A stretch of DNA of 64,000 nucleotides, taken from NCBI RefSeq assembly GCF_021341665.1, contig NZ_JAJTTH010000002.1, positions 620,001-684,000 on the forward strand, written 5' to 3'. The notes under the pieces are model-generated. The model did not search any database. It saw only the letters and a list, made by a program, of their open reading frames with translations, and was not told where the DNA came from. The translations under genes and the position numbers were made by a program. This document shows positions 26,216 through 36,190 of the stretch, one piece after another (the stretch's first letter is position 1; each line of letters starts with the position of its first letter). This DNA comes from Pseudomonas sp. Au-Pse12 (lineage in GTDB: Bacteria > Pseudomonadota > Gammaproteobacteria > Pseudomonadales > Pseudomonadaceae).

Positions 26216-27520
26216 TTAACGCGCCGGTTGGACCGTGCCACGGCATTCGCCGAAGCCGATGGAGGCGAAGCCTTCGCGGCGGCAACGCCCACGCAGGATG
26301 ATTTCATCGCCGTCTTCAAGGAACTTGCGCACCTCGCCGGAGGCCAGCTCGATGGGTTTCTTGCCGCCTTCGGTGATCTCCAGCAGGCTGCCGAACTGGC
26401 CACTTTGCGGACCGGACAGAGTGCCCGAACCAAACAGGTCGCCCGCCTGCAACTGGCAGCCGTTGACGCTGTGGTGCGCCACCATCTGGGCCACGGTCCA
26501 GTACATGTACTGGGTGTTGCTCAGGGTCAGGCGGTGCGCCGACAGCCCCTGCTCGCGCATGGCCTGGGTGATCAGCAGCACTTCCAGTTCGATGTCGAAG
26601 CCGCCAGCGGCCTGGTCGCGCGGGTCCAGCAGGTACGGCAGCGGTTGCGGATCGCCTTCGGGGCGCTGCGCCTGGGCCTGGCGGAACGGCTCCAGGGCTT
26701 CGGCGGTCACCACCCAGGGCGAAATGCTGGTGATGAAGCTCTTCGACAGGAACGGGCCCAGCGGCTGGTATTCCCAGGCCTGGATATCCCGCGCCGACCA
26801 GTCGTTGAGCAGGCAGAAGCCGGCGATGTGCTCGGCGGCGTCGCCAATCGCGATCGGCTCGCCCATCTCGTTGCCCTGGCCGATCCAGATTCCCAGCTCC
26901 AGCTCGTAGTCCAGCCGCGCGCAGGGGCCGAAGGTCGGCTCGGTCTGCCCGGCCGGCAGGGTCTGGCCCTTGGGCCGGCGCACGTCGGCGCCGGAAGCAC
27001 GGATGGTCGAGGCACGGCCGTGGTAGCCGATCGGCACGTACTTGTAGTTGGGCAGCAACGGATTGTCGGGGCGGAACAGCTTGCCGACGTTCTGCGCGTG
27101 CTCGATGCCCACATAGAAGTCGGTGTAGTCATTGATCTTGGCCGGCAGGTGCATCTGGCAATCGGCGGCCAGGGGCAGCAGTTTCGCGCCCAGGGCCTCG
27201 ACCTTGCCGCGCAGGCTGCTGCCTTCGCCGAGCAGTTCCAGCAGGCGCTCACGCAGGGCGACCCGGGCCGGGCGGCCGAGCTCGAAGAACGCGTTCAACT
27301 GACCACCGCGGGTGGCTTGCGCCGCGGCCTTGGCCGGGCCCTCGAACAGCCCGGCCTCCAGCGCCGCTTCCAGGTCGAAAATCTGTTCGCCGATGGCGAC
27401 CCCGCTGCGGGGTGCCGAACCCTGGGTGCTGAAGACGCCCAGGGGCAGGTTCTGCAACGGGAAGTCGGGGTGACCGTTGGCGGACTCGACCCAGCTACGG
27501 GTGATGGTGGGCAAGGTCAT
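26216..27520 (-). CDS. hmgB: Fumarylacetoacetase
   Basis: 434 aa, GGAGATAACCC before ATG 27520. N-terminal SH3-like domain followed by the FAH catalytic fold with the metal-binding and active-site stretch YVGIEHAQNVGKLFRP, LDYELELGIWIGQGNEMGEP and LNDWSARDIQAWEY. It cleaves fumarylacetoacetate to fumarate and acetoacetate, the last step of tyrosine catabolism. Three bases separate it from hmgA. Confidence 0.95.
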   Translation of the reverse strand: MTLPTITRSWVESANGHPDFPLQNLPLGVFSTQGSAPRSGVAIGEQIFDLEAALEAGLFEGPAKAAAQATRGGQLNAFFELGRPARVALRERLLELLGEGSSLRGKVEALGAKLLPLAADCQMHLPAKINDYTDFYVGIEHAQNVGKLFRPDNPLLPNYKYVPIGYHGRASTIRASGADVRRPKGQTLPAGQTEPTFGPCARLDYELELGIWIGQGNEMGEPIAIGDAAEHIAGFCLLNDWSARDIQAWEYQPLGPFLSKSFITSISPWVVTAEALEPFRQAQAQRPEGDPQPLPYLLDPRDQAAGGFDIELEVLLITQAMREQGLSAHRLTLSNTQYMYWTVAQMVAHHSVNGCQLQAGDLFGSGTLSGPQSGQFGSLLEITEGGKKPIELASGEVRKFLEDGDEIILRGRCRREGFASIGFGECRGTVQPAR

Positions 27521-27523
27521 GGG

Positions 27524-28828
27524 TTATCTCCGATTCGGGTTGAAGGTGACGGGCAGCGAGGCCCAGCAAGCATCGTAGTCGTTCTGCAGCTCCGGGCACT
27601 CCAGGGCGAACTGGCTCGGGCGCAGCACCTGGCTGGTTTCGAACATGAAGGCCATGGTGTTATCGATCTTGGCCGGCTGCAGCTCGACGTTGATCGCCTT
27701 GGTGCAGGTCTCGCCGTCCGGGCCGTGGGCGCTCATGCAGCTGTGCAGCGACGCCCCGCCGGGCAGGAAGCCTTCGGCCTTGGCATCGTAGGCGCCCTGG
27801 ATCAGGCCCATGAACTCGTTCATCAGGTTGCGGTGGAACCACGGTGGCCGGAAGGTGTTCTCGGCCACCATCCAGCGTGGCGGGAAGATCACGAAATCCA
27901 GGTTGGCCAGGCCCGGCACGCTGGTGGGCGAGGTCAATACGGTGAAGATCGACGGGTCCGGGTGGTCGAAGCTGACGGTGCCGATGGTGTTGAAACGGCG
28001 CAGGTCGTATTTGTACGGCACGTTGTTGCCGTGCCAGGCGACGACGTTCAGCGGCGAGTGGTCGAGCTCGCAGCCCCAGAGTTCGCCGAGGTACTTCTGG
28101 ATGAGCGTGGTGGGCTGGCGCAGGTCTTCGTAATGAGCCACCGGCGCCAGGAAGTCGCGGGGGTTGGCCAGGCCGTTGCTGCCAATGGGCCCGAGGTCCG
28201 GCAGGCGCAGTGGCGCACCGTGGTTCTCGGCGACATAGCCACGGGCTTGCGGGTCCAGCAGCTCGACGCGGAATTTCAGGCCGCGAGGCAGCACGGCGAT
28301 TTCCAGCGGCTCCAGCTCCAGCACGCCCAACTCGGTGACGATGCGCAGACGGCCCAGTTCCGGCACCAGCAGCAGCTCGCCGTCGGCGTTGAAGAACACC
28401 CGCTCCATCGAGCGGTTGGCCCGGTAGTGATAGACGCTGATGCCGGCCGGATGCTGCGCCGCCGAGTTAGCCACCATGGCCACCAGGCCGTCGACGAAGT
28501 CGGTGGGCTCGCCTGGAATCTGCAGGGGGCTCCAGCGCAGGCGGTTGGGGGTGACCTCACCCAACGGGCCGCCTGCCAGTTGCCGCGCCAGCTTGGCGAA
28601 AGCCGGGTGCTTGGCCGAAGGCTGGATGCGGTACATCCAGGTGCGCCGGGCTTCGCTGCGGGTCATGGTGAAGGCGGTGCCGGAAAACAGCTCGGCGTAC
28701 AGGCCGTAAGGGGCTTTTTGCGGGGAGTTCTGGCCAACGGGCAGTGCGCCCGGCAGGGCTTCGCTGGCGAATTCATTGCCGAAGCCCGATTGGTAGCTGA
28801 GGGCCGACGCCGAAGAATCGAGGTTCAT
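27524..28828 (-). CDS. hmgA: Homogentisate 1,2-dioxygenase
   Basis: 434 aa from ATG 28828, preceded by a strong AGGAGG. It begins [18 protein letters not shown], the start of this family. The conserved ring-cleavage fold includes [36 protein letters not shown] and [20 protein letters not shown] with the iron ligands. It opens homogentisate to maleylacetoacetate. First gene of the catabolic operon, regulated from the divergent IclR gene. Confidence 0.97.
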   Translation of the reverse strand: MNLDSSASALSYQSGFGNEFASEALPGALPVGQNSPQKAPYGLYAELFSGTAFTMTRSEARRTWMYRIQPSAKHPAFAKLARQLAGGPLGEVTPNRLRWSPLQIPGEPTDFVDGLVAMVANSAAQHPAGISVYHYRANRSMERVFFNADGELLLVPELGRLRIVTELGVLELEPLEIAVLPRGLKFRVELLDPQARGYVAENHGAPLRLPDLGPIGSNGLANPRDFLAPVAHYEDLRQPTTLIQKYLGELWGCELDHSPLNVVAWHGNNVPYKYDLRRFNTIGTVSFDHPDPSIFTVLTSPTSVPGLANLDFVIFPPRWMVAENTFRPPWFHRNLMNEFMGLIQGAYDAKAEGFLPGGASLHSCMSAHGPDGETCTKAINVELQPAKIDNTMAFMFETSQVLRPSQFALECPELQNDYDACWASLPVTFNPNRR

Positions 28829-28907
28829 GGAGCCTCCTGGAAGTTGCAATAGGCAGGGGCCCACCACTCCTTCACAAGAGTTATCGGCACGCCTGGGTTA
28901 TTTTTAT

Positions 28908-28934
28908 CGTAATCCAATTACGCATAACGTAATT
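28908..28934. promoter_or_regulatory. Operator repeats for the IclR regulator (hmgA/IclR intergenic)
   Basis: Three CGTAAT-type elements: CGTAAT-CCA-ATTACG (28908-28922) and AATTACG-CATAA-CGTAATT (28916-28934), the second an exact 7-bp inverted repeat, sharing the middle element. They lie 80 bases upstream of hmgA and 62 bases upstream of the IclR start. HmgR in P. putida is known to repress hmgABC, with homogentisate as effector; that this array is its operator is inference. Confidence 0.75.
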
Positions 28935-28995
28935 TGATTGCCCATGAGCGTCAAGCTATAAAGACCGCCACTTGTCACGGGACCCCGACACCTCC

Positions 28996-29802
28996 ATGGA
29001 AAAGCCGCGCAGCACCAGCGACAGCACCAGCGACAGCACCGGTAAACAGAAAGTCCGCTCGGCCGAAGTCGGTACCGACATCCTCAAGGCCCTGGCCGAA
29101 CTGTCGCCAGCCACTTCCCTTTCGCGCCTGGCCGAACATGTGCAGATGCCCGCGAGCAAAGTGCACCGCTACCTGCAAGCGCTGATTGCCAGCGGCTTCG
29201 CCGAACAGAACAGCGCCACCAATCACTACGGCCTGGGCCGCGAAGCCCTGCGCGTGGGCCTGGCCGCCCTGGGCAGCATGGATGTATTGAAAGTCGGCGC
29301 CCTGCCCCTGGCGGAGCTGCGCGACGAATTGAACGAAACCTGCTTTCTCGCGGTGTGGGGCAACCAGGGCGCGACGGTGGTGCATATCGAGCCGGCGGTG
29401 CGCGCGGTGACCGTGGTCACCCAACTGGGCTCGGTGCTGCCGTTGCTCAGCTCATCCACCGGGCTGGTGTTCAACGCCTACCTGCCGCAGCGGGAAACCC
29501 TCGACCTGCGCCAGCAGGAACTGGCGGCCGGCAGCCCCCACGCCCTGGCCGACGAGCAGGTGCACGATGCCCTGGCCGAGCAGATTCGCCAGCGCGGCCT
29601 GCACCACGTCCACGGCTTGCTGATGCCCGGGGTCGACGCCCTGTCGGCACCGGTGTTCGATGCCACCGGCAAGATCGCGGCCGTGCTGACGGTGGTCGGT
29701 CCGACCTCGCTGTTCCATGCCGACGAACACGGCCCGGCGGCACGGCGTCTGCTGGCGGCCAGCAGCGCCGTGAGCTGGCGCATGGGCTATCAGCCGCACT
29801 AG
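28996..29802 (+). CDS. hmgR: IclR-family regulator of homogentisate catabolism
   Basis: 268 aa from ATG 28996; a TTG 24 bases upstream is the only other start. The winged HTH is LSRLAEHVQMPASKVHRYLQ, and the effector domain follows (about 95-260, VVHIEPAVRAVTVVTQLGSV, MPGVDALSAPVFDATGKIAA). An unusual Ser/Thr-rich N-terminal repeat, STSDSTSDST (encoded by a 12-bp direct repeat), precedes the HTH. Divergent from hmgA with operator repeats between. Low Shine-Dalgarno complementarity suggests weak translation. Confidence 0.88.
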   Translation: MEKPRSTSDSTSDSTGKQKVRSAEVGTDILKALAELSPATSLSRLAEHVQMPASKVHRYLQALIASGFAEQNSATNHYGLGREALRVGLAALGSMDVLKVGALPLAELRDELNETCFLAVWGNQGATVVHIEPAVRAVTVVTQLGSVLPLLSSSTGLVFNAYLPQRETLDLRQQELAAGSPHALADEQVHDALAEQIRQRGLHHVHGLLMPGVDALSAPVFDATGKIAAVLTVVGPTSLFHADEHGPAARRLLAASSAVSWRMGYQPH

Positions 29803-29812
29803 CCGGCGCAGC

Positions 29813-32368
29813 TCAGCTCATCAGGCCCAGGGCCTGGGCCTTGGCCACAGCCTGGGTACGCCGCTCCACCCCCAGCTTGCTGTGAATCCGACGCCCGTGG
29901 GTCTTCACGGTATGCAGGGAAATGAACAGCTGCTCGGCGATCTGCTGATTCGAATAGCCCTGAGCGATCAGTTGCAGCACTTGCAGCTCCCGCAGGCTGA
30001 GCAGGTTTTCGCGGTTATCCACCGCTTCTGCCGCTGGCGACGCCTCTACCGGCTCGCCAGCCGCCAACCATTGCGGTTGCCGCAAGCGCAACTCATGCAC
30101 GGCCTGGGGCAGGTTGCAGCGCAGCGCCAGCGCCTGCCCAGCGTGCAACGCCTGTTCTGCCAGCACCTGGCTGCCTTGCAGATAAGCCACCTCGGCCAGG
30201 GCCAGTTGCACCTCGACCTCCAGCCCCTGCATGCCGTGGCGCTGAGCCCGGGTGAGCAACCCCTGCAAGCTGGCGATCGGCGCCTGGGCCCGCCCCAGTT
30301 GCACTTCGGCCAGCACCAGCAGGTATTCGATGCCCGGGATCAGTTCCAGCGAGGCCGGTGGCGCCTGCAGCGCCTGGGGCCCGCGAAAGTGCCGGAGCAA
30401 ACGGCTCAGGGCTTCATGGGCCAGTTCCGGGCGGCGCTGCTGCAACCAGAGCTGGCTGCTCACCTGCAACAGCACTCCCCGGTACACCGTTTCGGGAATC
30501 TGCCGCTGCTGCATCAGCCGTTCCGCATCCCGCAGGCGCACAAAGGCCTGGGCATAGTCGCCCTGGTTGGCCGCCAACTGGGCCTGGCCGAGAAAGCCAT
30601 ACAGGGCACGCTTGTCATGGCTCAGCAGGCAATCTTCAAGGCCGCTGCGAAAGTACTCGGCCGCTTGCTCTGCCTGCCCCTGGCGCAGCGCCAGGCGCCC
30701 CAGCCGCAAGGCGATGCGCCCCAGCAACGGGGTCGCCCGCAGTGCCTGCGCCGACAAGCGCCCGCCAACCTGCTCCAGCAGGCTCTGGGCTCGATGCGGC
30801 GCGCCCCGCTGCTCCAGCAACTGCGCATGGTCGAGCTCCAGCAGCCCTTCGAACAGCAACGCATCCTGGGCCCGGGCCAGGCACAGGGCCTCGCGATTGA
30901 GGGCCTGGGCCACGTCCAGCTCCGCGCACAGCAGCGCTTGCTGGGTCAGCCCTGACAGGCACAGCAGGCGCGTGGCACAGGCGCTGTCCGCCAGCTCGCC
31001 CAGGGCCTCGAGAAAATGTTGCCGCGCCTCCTCCATCCGCCCGCTCAGGTGCAGCAACCACCCCTGCTGCGCCTGCCAGCGGGCGAGCAACTGGCGCTGC
31101 TGCGCTGCCGAGGGTTGCGGCGCGAACCGGGCCATCTGCGCCATGCATTGCCCGGCCTGCTCGAAACGCCCGGCAAAGAGCATGGCCGCGGCCAGCAACC
31201 CCACCAGTTGCGGCGTCCCCCACAACAGCTCGCCGCCGTGCCGCTCATGCAATTGCAGCAACAGCAGTGCATTGTCCTGCTGGAACAGGAACTCGACACT
31301 GAAATGCTCCAGCAGGCTGACCGCAACTTCATACTCTTCAGCCCGCAGCGCCTGTTCAAAGGCCGACTGCCAATCCTCCTGGGCAATGAACCACTGGCAA
31401 GCGCGGCGATGCCAGGAGCGCCCGCAGGGCCAGGCTTCGTCACGCATCAGCCGCGCCAGCGGTGGAAACACCTGCAACCAATCGCCGCCGCCGTCCCAGG
31501 GTTCGATGAAGCAGGCCATGTCCTGCAAGGTCCGCAGGTACTGGGCGCCCTCGCCGGCGCCAAACAGGTGCTCGCACAGCTCGGGGTTGAAACGCGGCAG
31601 GTGCGCCAGCACTTGCCAGACTTCCGCCAGTTCCGCCGGCAACACGCTGAACAGCTCGTGCTCCAGGTACTCCAGCAAGGTATTGGGCCGCCCTGGCTTG
31701 CACGGCTGGGCCGCCAGTTCGCTGCCGTCGAGCAAGGCGATCCGCACCCCGGCGCACCAGCCGCCACTGCGTTGCAGGATGCGGTTGGCGGTCTGCGCGC
31801 ACAACGGTTGCGGCAGGCGTTGCAACAGTTGCTCGATCTCACTCTGGCTGAATGCCAGGGCCGGGCCGTCCAGCTCGTAAAGCTGGTCGTCCAGCAGCAG
31901 CCGTGGCCAGTTGCACGAAGGCCGGCGGCGGCACCCCAGCCACCAGCTCAACTGCGGGTTGTCGATGCTCAGCAGGCGGTCCAGCAGCAGGTCCAGGTCC
32001 GCGGCCGCAACCCGGCAGTAATCGTCGACGAACACCCAGACGGGGGTCTCCAGGTGCGCCAGCTGTTCCAGCACCGAAGCTTCATCGTCGCGCTCCAGTT
32101 CCAGGGCCCGGGCCAGGATGCGGCACAGTGCCTGCGGCGCATGCCGCACGCCCGACAGCGGCAGCCAGGCAACCCGGCACGCTGCCGGCGCCTGCTGCAG
32201 GCACTCGGCAAGCAGCGCGCTCTTGCCGCTGCCGGCGGGCGCGCAGAGCAACTTGACCCGCGCGCCCGAGGCCAGCAACGGCAGGCTCAGACGGCTTCGG
32301 GAAAAATGATGGGAGGACAAGCGGGGCATGAACCCGGGACGCTCTGGACAACGAGTCATGGCGGTCAT
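29813..32368 (-). CDS. MalT-like LuxR-family regulator with AAA-type NTPase
   Basis: 851 aa. Walker A (LLCAPAGSGKSALLA, residues 40-54) and Walker B-like (VWVFVDDY) lie in the N-terminal STAND-type NTPase. A long TPR-like helical sensor region (about 350-770) follows. The C-terminal LuxR HTH is LSLRELQVLQLIAQGYSNQQ followed by HTVKTHGRRIHSKLG. Such proteins activate operons when an inducer binds. It is downstream of, and on the same strand as, the DUF1329/DUF1302 pair, and likely controls that group. Effector unknown. Confidence 0.88.
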   Translation of the reverse strand: MTAMTRCPERPGFMPRLSSHHFSRSRLSLPLLASGARVKLLCAPAGSGKSALLAECLQQAPAACRVAWLPLSGVRHAPQALCRILARALELERDDEASVLEQLAHLETPVWVFVDDYCRVAAADLDLLLDRLLSIDNPQLSWWLGCRRRPSCNWPRLLLDDQLYELDGPALAFSQSEIEQLLQRLPQPLCAQTANRILQRSGGWCAGVRIALLDGSELAAQPCKPGRPNTLLEYLEHELFSVLPAELAEVWQVLAHLPRFNPELCEHLFGAGEGAQYLRTLQDMACFIEPWDGGGDWLQVFPPLARLMRDEAWPCGRSWHRRACQWFIAQEDWQSAFEQALRAEEYEVAVSLLEHFSVEFLFQQDNALLLLQLHERHGGELLWGTPQLVGLLAAAMLFAGRFEQAGQCMAQMARFAPQPSAAQQRQLLARWQAQQGWLLHLSGRMEEARQHFLEALGELADSACATRLLCLSGLTQQALLCAELDVAQALNREALCLARAQDALLFEGLLELDHAQLLEQRGAPHRAQSLLEQVGGRLSAQALRATPLLGRIALRLGRLALRQGQAEQAAEYFRSGLEDCLLSHDKRALYGFLGQAQLAANQGDYAQAFVRLRDAERLMQQRQIPETVYRGVLLQVSSQLWLQQRRPELAHEALSRLLRHFRGPQALQAPPASLELIPGIEYLLVLAEVQLGRAQAPIASLQGLLTRAQRHGMQGLEVEVQLALAEVAYLQGSQVLAEQALHAGQALALRCNLPQAVHELRLRQPQWLAAGEPVEASPAAEAVDNRENLLSLRELQVLQLIAQGYSNQQIAEQLFISLHTVKTHGRRIHSKLGVERRTQAVAKAQALGLMS

Positions 32369-32528
32369 TGCAGCGTGCCTTTTTAGAGTTTTAGCCTGCG
32401 TGGCCCCACCCTAGCCCCGACCTCACAGGCAGTTGAAGAAGTATTCAGCAGGCTGATCGCCCCCCATAAAAAAAGCGACCCGCCAGTCGAAAAACTGTCA
32501 GCCCAGAGCAACCTGGTATTACCGCGAA

Positions 32529-32662
32529 TGTGGCGAGGGAGCTTGCTCCCGTTCGGCTACGCAGTAGCCGTAAAGCCTGCCAACGCAGTCTTTGCGGTAA
32601 ACCGCGCGCTGCTGATCCGAGGGCGGCTGCGCCACCCAGCGGGAGCAAGCTCCCTCGCCACA
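32529..32662. repeat. REPIN of the GTGGCGAGGGAGCTTGCTCCC family
   Basis: TGTGGCGAGGGAGCTTGCTC... (32529-32551) and its inverted copy (32640-32662) enclose about 90 bases. Each is a REP hairpin with the GGGAGCTTGCTCCC core typical of the P. fluorescens group. The two together form an inverted pair (REPIN) in the gap upstream of the MalT-like gene. Confidence 0.85.
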
Positions 32663-32674
32663 ACCGGCGTCCCT

Positions 32675-32707
32675 AAAAAAGCCGCACGCCCTGCAAGGGC
32701 GTGCGGC
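32675..32707 (-). terminator. Rho-independent terminator of the DUF1302-DUF1329 operon
   Basis: GCCGCACGCCC-TGCAA-GGGCGTGCGGC, an exact 11-bp stem (32681-32707), followed on the minus strand by T6. Confidence 0.92.
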
Positions 32708-32730
32708 ATTGCCTCGGGTCCGCGAGGCAC

Positions 32731-34098
32731 CTAGCGCACCCCGCCGGCACGCAGCGCGGCCGGGGTATAGTCGGCAGCCTTGGCCGCGAAGCCGAATTCC
32801 AGGCTGTGCTTCTCTTCGTTTTTCATGCCCAGTGCCAGGTAGCGACCGGCGTTCAGGTCATACAGGGCTTCCAGGGTATAGGCCGGAACCTGGTGATCGT
32901 AGTAGTACTGCGCATGGCCTTCGGCGACCCGCCACAGCTGGCCACGGCCGTCATAGTGGTCCACCAGCGCCACCTGCCAGCTGTCCTCGTCGATGTACAT
33001 GTGCCGGGTGGCATAGATATGCCGCTGGTTCGGCTTGACCGTGCCCACCACTTCCCAGACCCGGTGCAGCTCGTAACGGGTCAGGTCCTGGTTGATATGC
33101 CCAGCCTTGACGATGTCGTCGTACTTGAGGCTCGGGGAGTCCAGCTTGTAGCTGTTGTAGGGGATGTACATCTCCTTCTTGCCCACCAGCTTCCAGTCGT
33201 AACGGTCGGGAGCGCCGGAGAACATGTCGAAGTTGTCCGAGGTGCGCATCCCATCGGAGGCGGTGCCCGGACCGTCGTAGGCGACTTGCGGGGCCCGGCG
33301 CACGCGTCGCTGGCCGGCGTTATAGATCCACGCCGAACGCGGTTCCTTGACCTGGTCCAAAGTCTCGTGGACCAGCAGCACGTTGCCCGCCAGCCGCGCC
33401 GGGGCGGTCACCGACTGCTTGAAGAAGTTCAGCACGTTGGCCGCTTTGGCCGGATCCAGATCGGGGATCATCGGCGGCGCCGCTATCTCCTCTTCGAAAC
33501 GGATCGAGGTGTAGCTGCCGTTGGTCTGCGGGGTGACCTGAGTGATGATGCGTTTCTGGTTACCGCCGTGATAACGGGTCAGGTGGTTCCACAGCACCTC
33601 GATGCCGTTCTTCGGAATCGGGAAGGCGTAGTAACGGTTGCCGGTGAAGTTGGCCAGGCCGTTACCGTCGTTGGTGGTGGTCACGTTCAGCGCACTGCGC
33701 TTGGCCGACTCGTAGATCTCGGGCGGCAGGCCGACGCTGCGATGGGTCGGATAGACCGGGATCCGATAGCTGTCCGGGTAGCGCTTGAACATTGCTATCT
33801 GGCCGTCCGAAAGCTTGTCCTTGTATTTATCCAGCGTCGCCGCGGTGATGATGAACAGCGGCTTTTCATTGGCGAACGGGTCGGCGAGAAAGCCCTTGCT
33901 GTCCACCGCGCCGGCATTCTTTGGAATGCCGCCGGTCCAGGCCGGGATCGAGCCGCTGGCATTGCCGGCCTTTTCCGCCCCCAGGGGCGTCAGGCTGGTG
34001 CCCAGCTTGGCGGCTTCTTCCGGGCTTACCGCGGCCATCAGGTTGGCCGCCCACAGGCCCAGTGCCAGGGCGCTGCATTGCAGAATCATGTTGCGCAT
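32731..34098 (-). CDS. DUF1329 periplasmic/outer-membrane-associated protein
   Basis: 455 aa with a signal peptide (LALGLWAANLMAAV). Beta-rich fold of the LolA-like DUF1329 type, with repeats such as FMNYH-like aromatic patches and the conserved QVALVDHYDGRGQLWRVAEG and EALYDLNAGRYLALGM. DUF1329 and DUF1302 proteins occur as a pair, often with a LuxR/MalT-like regulator, as here. They are associated in several bacteria with lipid or ester uptake. Substrate unknown. Confidence 0.88.
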   Translation of the reverse strand: MRNMILQCSALALGLWAANLMAAVSPEEAAKLGTSLTPLGAEKAGNASGSIPAWTGGIPKNAGAVDSKGFLADPFANEKPLFIITAATLDKYKDKLSDGQIAMFKRYPDSYRIPVYPTHRSVGLPPEIYESAKRSALNVTTTNDGNGLANFTGNRYYAFPIPKNGIEVLWNHLTRYHGGNQKRIITQVTPQTNGSYTSIRFEEEIAAPPMIPDLDPAKAANVLNFFKQSVTAPARLAGNVLLVHETLDQVKEPRSAWIYNAGQRRVRRAPQVAYDGPGTASDGMRTSDNFDMFSGAPDRYDWKLVGKKEMYIPYNSYKLDSPSLKYDDIVKAGHINQDLTRYELHRVWEVVGTVKPNQRHIYATRHMYIDEDSWQVALVDHYDGRGQLWRVAEGHAQYYYDHQVPAYTLEALYDLNAGRYLALGMKNEEKHSLEFGFAAKAADYTPAALRAGGVR

Positions 34099-34122
34099 TC
34101 AAGTGCTCCTTCTTGTGCCGGT

Positions 34123-35922
34123 TCAGAAGTTCACGCCAAAGCTCAACGCGAGGAAATCCCGGTCGGTCAGGGTGTTGTAGCGCCCGCCAAAGAAGTCGGT
34201 GTAGCTGAGGCTGGCGGTGTAGGTGTTGCGGTAATCGGCATCGACCCCGACGCTCAGGGCCTTGGCGCCCTGGTTGAACAGGCCGTTGGGACCGTAGCCG
34301 TTGACGTCATGGGACCAGGACAGGTTGGGCTTGAAGTTGATGCCGGCGATCACGTTGCTGTAGTCGAGGATCGCCCGGGCCCGATAGCCCCAGGAGGTGG
34401 CGGTGACAAAACCGCCGGTATCGCCGCCATAACCGTACTGGCCATACACCGAGTCACGGCCGTAGCGCAGCTTGCTCTTGTCTTCCAGGCCGCCGACGTG
34501 GACGAGCGCTGCCTCGCCCACCAGGGTCAGGCGGTCGGCCCCCAGCACCTGATCGAAGAACTGGGTCATGGAACTCTGGATCTGGGTGATTTCCTTGCGC
34601 CGGTAGCCGGTGTTGTCGGCGCCCATGGCGGTCTTGATCGGCGAAGCCGCGCCCCCGGAAATAGGGTTGAGCAGGGCCAGGGTCAGGTCATTGGTGTTGA
34701 CCTGCACCGGGGCGTTGGGGCGGTAGCTGATCTCGCCGGTCCAGGCGGTGCCGGTGGGCAGCGTGGTGGAGAAGCTGGCGCCATACAGGCGGATGTCTTC
34801 GGGGTATTCCAGGTAGTACTGGCCACGGCCGAGCATCACGCTTTGCACCAGGCTGGCCCCCGCGCCGGGAACCGTGGGTGCGGCCGCGGCTCCCGCGGCA
34901 CCAATAGCCCCCAGGGTGGCCGGGCTGATGTTGGCCGTGGTGGTACTCACCACCGGGCTGCGCGCGTGGTAGTTCATGAAGTACAGGCCGTACTCGGTGT
35001 CGTCGCCGAGCCAGCGCAGGGCCGCGCCCCACTGCCCGGAGTCGCGGGCATCGCGGTCACCACCACGGGGCAGGATCACCCCCTCGCGGGTCACCTGAAA
35101 GCCCTGGCCGAAGGCCGCCGCCACCGGTTGCAACGGTGCGATGGCCGGACTGCCGACGGTGTAGCCGCTGGTGCAGCCATCGGCCACCACATCGTTGCCG
35201 AAGAAGGTGCCGCAGTTGTCCACCACGGTCTGGTCCCACTCCAGCTGATAGAAACCCTCGACGGTCAGCTGGTTGGTCAGGCCCTGGGAAGCAAACAGCA
35301 TGTTCACCGGCACCAGGCCTTCCTTGATTTCGGCTCCCGGGCGGCGAAAGGCCGAGACATCCACCGGGTTGATGCTGTTGATGGAGTTGCCGATGAAGGT
35401 GCTCTCGCCCCAGCTGACCACCTGCTTGCCGGCGCGCACGGTGCCCGGCAGATCGGCGATGGAGTAGTTGTGGTAGACGAAGGCGTCGAGAATCTGCGCC
35501 CCCGAGGACTTGGCGCCTTCCTTGCGGTTGTGGTCGCTGATGGGCTTGAACTCGCGGTCCTCGTCCTTGAGCTCGAAGTCGTACCAGTACTTGCCCCGCA
35601 CGAAGACGCCGGTGTCGCCGTACTTGAGCTCCAGGTCATGCAGGCCCTTGAAGATCTTCGAGAAGGTCTCGCCCTTCTTGAAGTTCAGGCGGCCATCGTC
35701 GCCGGTGGAAGACTGCGCGGTACCGCCGTTGATCGTACCGACGAACGCCCGGTCGGCATCGCGCATGCCCCAGCTGGCACCAACCGATAACGACGAGTCG
35801 AACTGCCCTTCGATTTCTCCGATGTTGAACGAGACCGCTTGAGCCTGGGTACTGCAGCCCAGCGCCACCGCGACGGCCAGCGCCTGCGGTTTGAAGATGG
35901 CGCGCATTGTTATTCTTGTCAT
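34123..35922 (-). CDS. DUF1302 outer-membrane protein
   Basis: 599 aa from ATG 35922 (GGGGAAG upstream; ATG 35907 is a weaker alternative). The signal peptide ends STQAQAVSFNIGE. The rest is rich in alternating aromatic/polar strands (GRYNTLTDRDFLALSFGVNF at the C-terminus, ending in F as an outer-membrane barrel should). It lies directly upstream of its DUF1329 partner. It probably forms a porin-like channel for a hydrophobic compound. Confidence 0.88.
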   Translation of the reverse strand: MTRITMRAIFKPQALAVAVALGCSTQAQAVSFNIGEIEGQFDSSLSVGASWGMRDADRAFVGTINGGTAQSSTGDDGRLNFKKGETFSKIFKGLHDLELKYGDTGVFVRGKYWYDFELKDEDREFKPISDHNRKEGAKSSGAQILDAFVYHNYSIADLPGTVRAGKQVVSWGESTFIGNSINSINPVDVSAFRRPGAEIKEGLVPVNMLFASQGLTNQLTVEGFYQLEWDQTVVDNCGTFFGNDVVADGCTSGYTVGSPAIAPLQPVAAAFGQGFQVTREGVILPRGGDRDARDSGQWGAALRWLGDDTEYGLYFMNYHARSPVVSTTTANISPATLGAIGAAGAAAAPTVPGAGASLVQSVMLGRGQYYLEYPEDIRLYGASFSTTLPTGTAWTGEISYRPNAPVQVNTNDLTLALLNPISGGAASPIKTAMGADNTGYRRKEITQIQSSMTQFFDQVLGADRLTLVGEAALVHVGGLEDKSKLRYGRDSVYGQYGYGGDTGGFVTATSWGYRARAILDYSNVIAGINFKPNLSWSHDVNGYGPNGLFNQGAKALSVGVDADYRNTYTASLSYTDFFGGRYNTLTDRDFLALSFGVNF

Positions 35923-36190
35923 GCGTCTTCCCCGGTGAGTGACAGGAGGCCTCACCCTACTGCCGGGGTAGCACGCTCGATAAGCGCACCAAGGAGGTAT
36001 TCGAGTTGTCGCTCGAAAGGATTAGTGCCCTTGCCATGGCGGCCGTTCAGGGCGCTATCCAGCGGCTGGATACAGGTTCATCAGGGGCATCGATGCACGC
36101 TGCAGGGCGCTGGCGGATAGCGCCAGGCACTGTTGCTCAAGCTGTAACAGTCCTTGTCCTGAATCGCTATTTTTCCGGACCCGGCCAAGG
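35923..36190. other. Intergenic region without a clear gene
   Basis: About 270 bases between the DUF1302 start and the candidate RNA. Only antisense or low-quality ORFs are present. The region must contain the DUF1302 promoter and probably the promoter of the small RNA below. Confidence 0.4.

Noticed and set aside
26228..28852. 874-aa plus-strand ORF across hmgB and hmgA
   Set aside because: Spans two real genes on the opposite strand; no domain recognisable.
32701..35790. 1029-aa plus-strand ORF opposite DUF1329/DUF1302
   Set aside because: Crosses two minus-strand genes and their gap; composition typical of antisense frames.
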